From: Ziziphus jujuba
Taxonomy: Eukaryota; Streptophyta; Magnoliopsida; Rosales; Rhamnaceae
Direction: 5' to 3'
Assembly (NCBI RefSeq): GCF_031755915.1
Contig: NC_083387.1
Coordinates: forward strand, 13,413,001-13,477,000
DNA length: 64,000 nucleotides
Below are positions 50,991 through 61,986 of this stretch, in pieces. The stretch's first letter is position 1. Each line of letters opens with the position of its first letter. The position numbers and the translations under genes are program-made. A model generated the notes under the pieces. That model worked only from the letters and a program-made list of their open reading frames with translations, was not told the origin of the DNA and made no database searches.

Positions 50991-53900
50991 ATGAACGTCA
51001 TTGCTTAGAACTACTGGAGTTTAAGGAGGACCTCGATAGTTAGAGGCCTACAGAGCCTTGTGAGGAACCACTCCCCAACCGGTCTCTTCCTTTGTGAAAC
51101 AAAATCTCATAGGGAAAGACTGGCAAGTATTATTAGGCAGTTACAGTTTAATAATTTATTTGTAGTAGATGCTGATAGTAGTAAAGGTATATTAGCCTTT
51201 TTTTTGGAATAATAGTTGGAAATAATCAATAATCTCGGCTCCAAAATGGATTATTGGTGTCTTAATGGAGTCTGAGGAGAACAAAAACTTTATGTATTGG
51301 TTCTGTCATTGTCTTTTTGATAAAGGGAGTCAAAAAGTGTCTTGGGAATACCTCTCCAGGAAAGTGAAAGCTGGATTGAAGGAGTGGGTTTGTATGGGGG
51401 ATTTTAATGATGTGGTGAGTCAGGAGGAGAAACAGGGGGGAAGAAAAGTCTCGGCAAAATCCAATTTCTTTCTTTAAAACTTTATCTTTGATGAAGGAGC
51501 TTTAGACTTGGGTTTCCATGGTCATGCCTTTACTTGGTGTAATAAAAAAAGGTGGGACAGCTAATATAAAAGAAAGGTTAGATAGGGTCCTTATTAGTCT
51601 GGAATGGATGCTAAATTTTCCATAAGCTGGGGTGTTACACCTTTCTAGTGATTCATCGGACCACGCTCCAATTCAATTGCATCTGGTTCTTGACCACCGC
51701 CCCAGACCTAAGCCTTTTAGATTCATAGAAGCTTGGACTTGCGATCTTAGATGTAAGACTATTGTGAGTGAAGCTTGGTTTGGAGTAGACTCTAAAGTTC
51801 GAGTGGCCTCAGTCAGGTACAAGATTCACAGCACAATTTTGGCTTTAAAGAAGTGGAACCAAGAGGTTTTTGGTTTTTGTCATAATGAAGTGAAAGAACT
51901 AGAAAGAACAATACGATGACCGTGTTGGCCGAAGAGAGGAAAGTTCAGCTAGAATTGAATGAGTGGAGGAAACGAGCGGAAATTTTATGCTAGCAAAAAT
52001 CTAGAGAACTGTGGCTCTCGATGGGGGACAAAAATTCAAATTATTTCCACACCGCAATAGTTGCAAATAGAAGGAAGATTTCATCCGAGCTTTAAAAGAT
52101 TGCAATGGTCTCTGGAAGGTATCTAGAGAAGACATCAGATCTTTATTGGTTGATGAGTTCACTAAATTATTTAATGCAGCGGATCTAAGGAGAAGTAAAA
52201 GACTCGCTGATTTCATCCCCTATTACATCACAAGAGAAGAAAACGAGAGGTTGGAAGTGCTCCTTTCGGAGCATGAAATTTGGAAGGTTTTGAGTAGTAT
52301 GCATCCAACTAAAGCTCTAAGCCCGGATGGAATGCCAGTAATTTTTTTCCAGAGATATTGGGACATCGTTGAGTGATGCAGTAAGGTTGATTCAAAACGT
52401 TTTTAGGTCTGGTTTGATACCATGAGACTTTAATAGGTCCTTTATCATTCTAATCCCTAAGGTTCTCGGAGTCTCTGAGTTTAAGCACCTCAGACTGATC
52501 AGTCTTTGCAACACCGTGTACAAATTTGTCTCCAAAATCCTATCTGATCGGATTAAGCCCCTCCTAGAGAAGCTAATGTCTCCGAACCAATCTGCTTTCG
52601 TGCCCGGACGTTGGATTGATGAGAATACCATTTTGGCTAGTGAAATTGTTCACTCCATGAGCTGAAAGAGAGGTATAAAAGGTATCGTAGGTATCAAAGT
52701 GGATATGCATAAGGTTTATGACAGGGTAGATTGTGCGGTGCTTACCTGAATCTTCATGCTTTTCGAATTTTCCAATAGAAGTGTCAAATTAATTCTCAAT
52801 TGCATATCCTCTGTCTCTTTAAATCTTTTATTGAATGGAAGTGTGTTTGGACAAATTCCTACGGAGCGAGGTCTTCGACAAAGAGACCCGCTGTCTCCCA
52901 CTTTATTCATCCTCATTACAGAACCGTTATCCAAAATGTTTCACAAGGGAGAGAGGGAGAATTTTTTTAATGGTGTTAAGCTTAGAAGAACCTCCCCTGC
53001 AATCTTTCATCTATTCTTTGCGGATGAAGTACTGATTTTTTGCAGGGTAAACGCTAGGGAGGTTAACAACATCCTTAGATGCCTCAAATCCTACTGCAAG
53101 TGGACAGGACAAGCTTTTAATTTAGAAAAGTCAGGTTGTTGGTTTTCTTGAAATGTGCAGGGTAGAACTAAAGCTTTGATTAAAAGTCTTTTGGGAATGA
53201 AAGAGCTAGACAAAAAGGTGAGATACCTTGGAACCCCTCTGTTTATTGAATGAAATAAGTTGGCAGGGTTTGAAGAGCTGCAAAGGAAGATAGAAGCCAA
53301 AATCTAAGGTTGGAAAGCTAAGTTGTTATCTCAATAAGGACGAGCCACCCTCGTTAAACATGTTGTTTCCTCAATGCCCGATTTACTCTATGTCTACATT
53401 TCTTCTTCTGAAAACTTGGTGTGAAAATCTCGAGAAAGTAGCTAGAGCTTTCCTCTAAAGAAATGATTCGAAAGGGGCAAGGGGATTTACACCAATGGCT
53501 TGGAGTAAAGTTTGTCAGCCAAAATCTGCATGAGGGCTTGGTCTTAAAAGGATGTGGTCGTTTAACAAAGCTTTAATTGCTAAACTTGGGTGGAATCTAA
53601 GCTTGGAAGAGAATAAGATCTAAGTAAGAGCTATTAAAGCAAAGTATTTCCCTTGTACCACCTTCATGAAGTGCAAGAAGAAAAGAGGCTGTTCATGGCT
53701 TTGGACTGGTGTGTTAAAAATCAGACCTCTCTTAGCAAAAGGAATGTGTTTTAAGGTGGGAAAATGGGATTCTGTTAACTTGTGGGAAGACCCCTAGATC
53801 CCAAATAAGCAGGTTTTCCTTCCCAAGCCATGACACCCCCACACTCTCAACACTATGGGCATGGTCAGTTTGTTAAAGCTTAGTAATGGCCAATGGAACG

Positions 53901-55060
53901 ATATTTATCTTGCAGAACTTTTTGATCAAACTTCGATGCTGAATATTAAAAGAATTTTTTGGGCAAAAAACAATCAAGAAGTTAAGATCATTTGGTTGGG
54001 TACAAAGACAGGATCGTTCAGTGACAAGTCTGCCAATAAAGTGGAAGAAGGAATTTCAAATGGAAATGATAGATGGTGGAAGTTTGTGTGGAAAAGCCAA
54101 ATCCATGAGACGTCTAAATTCTTCCTTTGGAAACTTTCAAACCGTGGACTGCCAGTGTTGTACAACCTAATGGCTAGGAGAGTGAAAGTTGATTGTCCTT
54201 CATGTTTGCATGGTTGCGAAGCTTTTGAGAATGAAGAACATGTTTTTTTTTTCTTTATGAGGTTGCTAAAAGGCTATAGTTTGCTAGTCCCTGGAACATA
54301 AGATGGGAAACTACAAGGTGTAGCGAACTCTCCTCTTTTCTCAAATGTCTCATGGAATCGGAAGGAGAACTCCCTGTTCACAAAGAAGACCAGGAAACTT
54401 TCATTATGTTTAGTGTGATTATTTTGGAACACCTTTGGTGGTTCCAAAATAGGTTGGCGCATAGGGAAGAAGCCGGAAATCTTGAATCCTCAATGCAGAC
54501 AATTTGGAAAAGGTTCAATGAATTTAAATCTTCCAGACATCATGACTGCGATCACAGGCCCATGCTTCTCAATAGGGAGTATCAACAGTCGTGGAGTAGA
54601 CCTCCCCCAAGTTTTATTAAAATAAACACTGATGCTGCTATGCATAAAAGCGGAAGCTGTTTAGCATTAGTGGCTTGTAACGACAGAGGAAACTTGCTGA
54701 CTATTCAGTCTTTCAAGTTGGAAAACAATATCACAAAAGGGACGAAGGTAGAGGCTATCCTGATGGCCATGCAGGCAACAGTTAAGGTTGGATGGAATAA
54801 TATTTTGATTGAGTCTGATGCTCTGTCTGCTATTGAATGTCTAACAAGCCGTCACACAAAGTCTCTCCATTGGATAGCAGAGCAGTAAATGACATTCTTT
54901 TTTTTTTTTTTACCCTCTTTTGATAATGTATCTTTTAACTGGATCTTTAGAGTAGCAAATAGAGCTACCCACTTTGTAGGTCAGTGGGCTAAATAGTGCA
55001 GTTTTTTTTTGTGAGGTGGATATTAGTTTTCTACCTCCTTTTGTAATGAATTTGATTTAG
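50991..55060 (+). pseudogene. LINE ORF2 (endonuclease, reverse transcriptase, RNase H), broken
   Basis: The ATG at 50991 is followed by an endonuclease domain with early stops. GDFN (51397-51408) and SDHAPI (51656-51673) are visible. Reverse-transcriptase blocks are KALSPDGMPVIFF (about 52314), LIPKV to SAFVPGRWIDEN (about 52450-52630), RQRDPLSPTLF (about 52875) and the catalytic block, which reads FADE (53017-53028) instead of FADD. A zinc-binding reverse-transcriptase-tail region lies near 54080-54260. RNase H (NTDAAMH, KVEAILMA, IESDALSAIE) spans about 54600-54850, with a premature stop at 54886 and a likely original end near 55060. Multiple stops and shifts make it inactive. Confidence 0.87.
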
Positions 55061-55182
55061 GAAAGCAAAGATTGAAGTAGCTTCCTGGATCTGAGGGTTT
55101 TCCTCCCATTTTCTTTTGGTTTCAAATAGAATCCATGTTTCAGCCAAAAAAAAAAAAGAAAGAAAAGAAATAATAACAACTT

Positions 55183-57215
55183 TATTTTATCATTTGGTGA
55201 ACAAAATTGGTATTCATGACATTAAAATAAGTTGGTCTCCATAACAGTATTGTATGTTGCAGGTTTTGTTAATTTTCTACATTTGAAACTTGTTTGATTG
55301 ATTGTTTGACCTTGTTCTTCAATTCACCACTAACTTTTATTCTAGAAAAACCTCTTCAATTTTGAACTTTGAGCTTGAGGCATATGCTTTGTGATGTTTC
55401 TCTATCTTCATTCTCTTCTCTTTTCTTTTGAAATTAAAAGAATATATATATATATATATATATAATGAATTCCATTAAATTAACCAATAAGATTTGAGTT
55501 CTACAAAAATGGAAATTAGTTAATAAACCTTTTTACTCGTTGTTATGGCCACAAAACTAGTGCATAAAAGGTAGATTCAAATATCATTAAAATGAGAAAA
55601 TCTTTAGTGGTATGGGCATACCATCTCCCTTATTCACATGTGGATGGTTTCCACATGCATCTACTCACATTTATTGATGAAAGTTATCTATTGGAATCTA
55701 TACGTGAATAAGATATACGTACCGTCCGTCCCATCAAAGATTATTTCCATAAAACAAAGCTAGTTTTTTTTTTTTATTTTTTTTATTTTTTATTTTTTTT
55801 TAAATTAGTTTTAGACTAGAAGGTTACAAGTTTTGATAGTTGTAGTTTCTTTTTCTTTTTTAAATTTTAATTTTAATTTTTAAAATCATAAAGAATTTTT
55901 GTTTTTCAAACAATAATTTATGGACTTTATCCATTAAAATGTCTCTTCATGAACCAAAACATCATGTTCCTAACTCTTTTAATATGAAGATTGGATTTTA
56001 TGTATAAATTAGACGTGTAAAACAAATCCAACAGTGGGGGCGCTTCTTATTTATTATTTATTTATTTTCAATCTTTAGTGGGTTTATAGTTTTCACATAT
56101 GTAAATTTTAGTGGCTTAAAATGATACAAACCCTAAACTTTAAAATTAATCCTCATTTGGTCATGCATAACAAAAAATATCTTTTCAGTTTAAAAAGGGT
56201 AAATTGTTAAGTAATGTTGTTTAAAAAACCAATATGATTAATTTATGATCAAAACGTACTCAATTTATCTTTTAAGCTTGAAATTTACAGAAAGAAAAAG
56301 AAAAAAATATGGTAGGCTTTTAGTTTGATTGTTTGGTAAAGAAAATGGGAGAGAAAATTAATATAAAATAAATATATAGATTTTATTTATTTTTTTGCAT
56401 TGAAAATTTATAAATGTTAATTTGTCATGTAAATATGTGAAGCTTTTTTTCTGTATATTCCATTTCAATTTTCCTTCTTTAAAGAATTTTTTATTTTTTG
56501 GTTTTCTATTGTAAACATAACTAAAATTTACGAATCCCCAACTTTGTGAAAAGAGGAATTGTGCTCACAAGGAAACAAGCAGACATATAATAGAACTAAG
56601 CAGATTGGGCAGTTTATTAGAAGGTTTGAAGGCACAGCACGTCAAAAGGCTAGCTTGTTTTAGGGATACAGGTATATTTGAAGATCAATGGATTGTGTTT
56701 AATATTATCAGTTTCAGAAAATAACTAAACTTGTTTCTTCTTAATTTTTGACTTCTTCTTGCTTTAATGAATCACTAAAATTATCAAGGTAATTAGAGAC
56801 CCAGAAAACCAAAATAATAAGTAATTTAGTGGAAAGCTCTTTGTGCTCTTGGAACAAAAATTTCTTTCTTTCTGCTCCTTGAGGCAGACAGGCCTCACAT
56901 GTTGCATATAGTGTTTGACACAAAAAGCATGCTCTAATCTCTATTAGTGCCTGCACTGCAATTTTGCAGACCCTCTCTTTCACATGGAAAATGAAGAGGA
57001 GCCAAGTAACTGCAACATGCAAAAGGCACAGCTGCACTATCTCTTTGGTATGACAAAAAGGTTTTTGTTTCAATGTGGCCCATGTAGATTATTAGAGGAA
57101 AAAAGCTTCAACTACATATGAATTATAATGTATAAATTACAGTGTACAAGCCAACTTTCCCACATGATTGTGCACAAGCCAGCTTAGGAAAAAAAGTTTC
57201 AAATATATATGAATA
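55183..57215. other. Right part of copy A, no gene
   Basis: AT-rich DNA that aligns with about 61310-63638 of copy B. It contains a (TA)n run near 55443-55463 and T/A runs near 55766-55802. The last 44 bases (57172-57215) are filler at the A/B junction. No gene is visible. Confidence 0.55.
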
Positions 57216-58693
57216 TTTTAAACAGTATGGCATGCTTCAACCAATGCCTACATGAAACTCCTCTCTACCAATTTTAGGCCGGTAAACTATAAACCCAAAC
57301 CTGTTCTAAACCGCTAATAACACTGCATCAGAAAGGATAAATTCCAGGTGACATGCTTGAATTATTTTATCTAACTATATAAGTGCATTTGTACCAGATG
57401 AAGTAATAGAATTAGTAAAATAACATTGAAGGCAAGCAACACGCACAAACTTGTAATATCACCTGTAAAAGATTATAGCTTTCCGGCAATCACCATGAGA
57501 TGCATCATCATCATCATGAAGAAATGAAGCAGGCCCTCGACCAAAGATGCATTTTTGAATTATTTGAGCCAAAAATATTTACTGTGACATGTCAAGCTAT
57601 TAAATCAGTTTAGGACTGCACATACAGTTATGGCAGCTGAAGTGAAAATTATAGTGTTTCAGATACTTAAGTGAAGAGATTTGTTAACTTGGCGGAAAAA
57701 CAAAGAAAGGAAGTGGGGATTGTTTCAATGCAGTTTAGGGGTGAATCAGTTCGATCATTAAAAAAATAATAATAATTAAAAAAAAAAAAGGAGAAATAAT
57801 TATAGTTTGCAATTTCAGAAGAAAGGACCATTAGAGATTGTATGCAGCATTATGGACATTCAGCAAGAACCATCAAGCCAACAGGGATTATAAATTACCG
57901 AATAACTACACGTTTCTTCAGAAATTTTCCAGTGAGCATAAGTGTCCCAATGGAGGATCATTTAGACCATTGGACAAGTTCCAAGGACCTCACATCATGC
58001 AGCACAAGATATTGACAGAGCTTTTCTTGAGCTTTCACAGTTAAGCTGGAATATTTGGATCCTCAGAGTTATAATGGTAAGTTTACGTCAAACCCAAAAG
58101 CTTAAGCTATATCAGGATGTTAACCCTGCTATGCATATCAAGCCAACAAACACTTGACAAGTGAAATAAAATTTCCAGTTAATTTATTTCTACGAGAAAA
58201 GTTGATTCACAATAAAGTTCTAAACCTTCATATATGTCAACAAGAAAAGTCGATACACAATAAAGTTCTAAAAATTTTGTAGTAACTGACCACTAAGAAT
58301 TATAAGAATGCTTCATTGCATGCATAAATCGGTACACTGTGAAAAAAGAACAAAGGGGGAACAAATTAATTCAAGAATGATGTTAAACTCTTTAAACAGT
58401 GAGCTTCTTGATTGCATCATGAAGTTACAAATAGTTGTATACACATGAACCCTCCACAACAAATATGAAGCCTATATCTAGATGCCACCTAATCAATTTG
58501 ATCTAAAACTTACATGGAATCCACTACTTATTTCCTATGGTAACAATTGTAACACTGTAACAGGCAGAGACCAAAATTCATGTAAGGTTAAGAAACTGGT
58601 TCAAAATACTGAATCCATTGACTAATTGTAAATGTATACTCATGTCTCATGATCAACTGCTGAGTTCCTGATCCATGTTCTATAAGAATTCGT

Positions 58694-59770
58694 TCACTCT
58701 TCAGACGAACGCAACATAATCTTCTCAAGCTGTATGGCCCAATCTTCTCCAAGTATGCAGGGATTCAACTCCATTGCAGCATGAAAATCTAACAAGGATG
58801 CATAAGTAGATTTTTTGGCTCTTTCCATATATCTTCCAGGTAGCATCCCATTTAAACCAGGATTGCATTGAGCATTTAATTCAATTAAATGCTCATTTCC
58901 ACATCTTGATGCAGCTAATCGCATACATGGTTCAAGTAATCTCTTCAAATATACATCCAACCCATTATTTAACAGGTTGACACAGTCAACAGATATATTA
59001 AAGCCTTCAATCTCCAACTTCCGCTGTAAACGACTTCTTAATGATCTTGTATCAGGTAGTTCACCACAGTTTTGACAGGTCTCTGGGTGGTAATTACCAG
59101 ATATAGATACATTAGACAAAGCTTTACGAGCTCCGCCTAAATTCATAGATATACCCAGAGGAGCTGTAACTGGGCTTCTACTTTGAACACCAGGACTCCC
59201 TGCAATTTGTTCAACCTCTTCCCCATCTTCTACAGATGCAACTTCAACTGGAGGTCTGCTACCAAGAGAAAGTAATTCAGTTGCACTTTGCTGCTCTTGT
59301 GCCTTGGAAACCAGTTCCTCGCATGTAACACTCTGGGGTTTTCCGAGTGGACCCAGAGGGCTGGGTCGATCTCGAAATTTACGATCCCGGTTAACAGGAG
59401 ACCTACCCTTGCGAGGGGATGGAGGAAACACATCCCCATAGAGAGATTGAAGACAATTCCTCTGGTACCCATTTGTGACTTTAACATTAGGGGTATTCCC
59501 AAGTTTTTTACTAGCTTTCACTGGTGGAACTTTAGCAACGCACGCATTCTTGACAATTGATCTAATAAGCTGGTTATGAAGAGGGATATTTTCCCTCCCA
59601 AGAGTCCGACAGCAAAACTTATTGAATTCACACTTACTGATCTTAAAACTAAACAATCTTTGGAGCTGATCAAAGTATTTCTCAGCTCTTTGATGCCCAA
59701 TCTTTTGGATAATCAGAGCTTTCAGCTCTAGAGTGTCGATGCGAGAATAACTTTGATTGGGCAACATCAT
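58694..59770 (-). CDS. SAGA-Tad1/ADA1-like transcriptional co-activator subunit, copy B
   Basis: A single coding exon of 358 residues, about 94% identical to copy A by eye. The N-terminal Tad1 domain, the CQNCGEL pair and the C-terminal helix are intact. Differences include five residues missing after PQS(L/V)TC, F to C changes, and an extra N-terminal methionine (ATGATG; the second ATG matches copy A's start). The 5' UTR intron donor is kept (minus strand of 60243-60252). The frame is fully open, so both paralogues look functional. The role is that of the family: a structural subunit of the SAGA-type acetyltransferase complex. Confidence 0.9.
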   Translation of the reverse strand: MMLPNQSYSRIDTLELKALIIQKIGHQRAEKYFDQLQRLFSFKISKCEFNKFCCRTLGRENIPLHNQLIRSIVKNACVAKVPPVKASKKLGNTPNVKVTNGYQRNCLQSLYGDVFPPSPRKGRSPVNRDRKFRDRPSPLGPLGKPQSVTCEELVSKAQEQQSATELLSLGSRPPVEVASVEDGEEVEQIAGSPGVQSRSPVTAPLGISMNLGGARKALSNVSISGNYHPETCQNCGELPDTRSLRSRLQRKLEIEGFNISVDCVNLLNNGLDVYLKRLLEPCMRLAASRCGNEHLIELNAQCNPGLNGMLPGRYMERAKKSTYASLLDFHAAMELNPCILGEDWAIQLEKIMLRSSEE

Positions 59771-60252
59771 TCAACCCACGAACTCACCAAAACAGAATCC
59801 TCATCGAAGCCTTTGATTCTTCAGCAAAACCCAGATGACAAATTACACGATCTTCAATCCAAAACCTAAAAACCTATTTCCAAAAGTGCTTTCCCATCTG
59901 TATATTCACCAAAAATTGCATCAGAAAAAAATTCCCCCGACTTTATGAGACCAAATTAACAAAAACCCACATGCAAATGTAGCATAAAACCATAATCCTA
60001 CGGATTAAAAAAGAAAAATTAAATTAAATTAAACTATTTTTTTTTATTAAGAATTTCACATACAAAGATACTATTTTCGAATAATTCAACAATTTTAAGA
60101 GTCAAATTAGTAGAAGAAAAACTTCAAAACAAAATTAACAGATTTCAGCAGCGATTCTTGATTTGACAAAAACCCATTTCAGATTTTGATTAAAAAAAAC
60201 AAACCCAGAAGTGAATTGAGCGCGAAAAAGAGTTAAGAGTTAGATTACGCAC

Positions 60253-60860
60253 CTATAAGGAGGACGAATTCAAGGCTGAGAATTGGCCCCGAACTTTGAG
60301 CGTGTTCTTCTTCTTCTTCTTCCCTTTTTTTTTTTGTTTTTTTTTTTTTTTGTTTTGTTTTTTCCCCCAAATAATTATTTCGGTGATTGAAGGTGTTTGA
60401 CCATATTTTATGCCATTTTATGTAGTAAAAAACAGAGACTTAACCAAACAGAGATTAAGATGTAAGGGCTTCGTTTACCTTTGGAACCTTCTCATGTCGA
60501 AACACACGTGCACTTTTTATGGTTTGTGGCGTGAGATTCTTACGGTCGCGTTTGTTTGCTCTTTTTATAACCGTCCTTCATTTTTTTTTCTTTTTTTTTC
60601 ACTCTGTTTCTGAAGACACAGAATTATTTCAATCTGCAAAAACTCGAAAAACATTCCAAATTAGTTGATAGACCAACTCAAAAATCAAAATGGTATATAT
60701 ATTTTTTTAATTTCTTTTTGAGTTTGTTGAATATTTTCACATTTTGTGTCTTTTTCTTAGTATAACACATTTATTAAAAAATCTGAGGATTTTTTTTTTT
60801 TTTAATAAAAACCATGACTTTTTAACAAAAGTTTGGATAATCAAATATTGGACAAGTACT
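60253..60860 (-). promoter_or_regulatory. 5' UTR and promoter of ADA1-like copy B, with a G-box
   Basis: The counterpart of 40082-40730. The G-box CACGTG at 60505-60510 is kept in the same 'cgaaacacacgtgcac' context. A T-rich block lies near 60324-60363. Unlike copy A, the ancestral upstream DNA continues unbroken to the right. Confidence 0.55.
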
Positions 60861-61658
60861 GGTGTATTCAGATTTTTGTTTCTGGTTTGGGAGGTTGAAG
60901 GTTATTCAGATTTGATATTTGTGTAACCCACATTTATAAATACATGGATAAAAAAAATTATATATAATTAATTATAGAGCATGTTTATTTGTGTATATGA
61001 GAGTATGAATTTGAATCATAAAAATAAAAAATTTTGAATAATTTATAAATTATATGAATTATTCAAAAAAAATTAATTGTAAAATTTTACCGTCCATATT
61101 AATATATCTTTTACATTAAATTGAGATCCACAATGTTTTAATAAAAAAAAAATGAAAATCTGGAATAAGATATTATTAAATAACATATTAATATAAACAC
61201 CAAAATAAAGTGTTAATGTATTATTAAATAAAATATTAATATAACTGATTATCGATAAATAAAATCCTTAAAAGGTGTATAGGTGAAATTCATTACAAGT
61301 GGATAAAATTATAACACCTTTATTATTTCATTTGGAAAACAAATTGCTGTTCATAATATTAAAACAAGTTGGTTTCCATAATATTATTGTATGTGAATCT
61401 ATGTTGAAGGTTTTGTTAACTTTCTACATTAGGAATGTGTTTGGCTGATAGTTTTACCTTGTTCTTCAATGAAAAACCTGTTCAATTTGAACTTTGAGGC
61501 ATATGTTTTGTGATGTTTCTCTATCTTTATCCAGTTATATATATATATCAGTAACAAGCTTCATTAAATTGACCAATAAAATTGAAAACCTTGAACTTAT
61601 TTGGAAACGTTAAGTTCTAGAGACATAGATTGGTTAATAACCCATTTTACTCATTGTT
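60861..61658. other. AT-rich spacer in copy B
   Basis: It aligns with 48628-49006 and 55183-55530 of copy A, so it preserves the empty sites of both retroelements. No gene is visible. Confidence 0.55.
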
Positions 61659-61971
61659 TTTTGCTAAAAGAAAAAAAAATAAAAAAGTCTCCTGTTAGTA
61701 TTATAGACATTAATCTGTAGTCTTGCACCGTACGACATAAGATTATCTTCTAAGGAACTCTCAAATGCGACATAAAATCATCAAAGGTAATAACAGAATT
61801 TATCAAAATTCGAACTTTAACATCATGCAATATAGAATTATCTTTTAAAAAATTTTCAAATACAACATAAAACCATCCAAAATAATAACGGAATTTATCA
61901 AGATTCGAATTTTAACTTTCAAATCCACAGATATAAAAATTAAATAATTTTTTTCCACTAAACTACCGGTT
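61659..61971 (-). mobile_element. SINE-like element with a duplicated B-box module
   Basis: A 313-bp insert present only in copy B, flanked by the 15-bp direct repeat ATTTTACTCATTGTT (61644-61658 and 61972-61986). On the minus strand its head has an A box TAGTTTAGTGG (61955-61965) and a B-box-like AATTCGAATCT (61901-61911). A second B-like AGTTCGAATTT (61806-61816) lies in a roughly 100-bp module that is tandemly doubled. The low-coordinate end is A/T-rich, like a SINE tail. Confidence 0.65.
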
Positions 61972-61986
61972 ATTTTACTCATTGTT

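Larger units (their letters stand above)
49007..55166 (+). mobile_element. Full-length but decayed L1-type LINE
   Basis: About 6.16 kb, flanked by a perfect 16-bp target duplication GAAATAATAACAACTT (48991-49006 and 55167-55182) and ending in an A-rich tail. Copy B of the surrounding duplication is continuous across this site. The element has a gag-like ORF1 and an ORF2 with endonuclease, reverse transcriptase, zinc-binding and RNase H regions, in the order of plant L1 clade LINEs with an RNase H. Stops and frameshifts break both ORFs. Confidence 0.92.
37021..57171. repeat. Tandem duplication copy A, split by two retroelements
   Basis: Sequence at 37021-40730, 48628-49006 and 55167-57171 aligns in order with copy B (57216-63638). 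Between these blocks lie a copia element (40731-48627) and a LINE (49007-55166). Removing both, plus one LINE target duplication, leaves about 6.08 kb, against about 6.10 kb for copy B without its SINE. The right end is joined to copy B through about 44 bp of filler. Confidence 0.88.
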
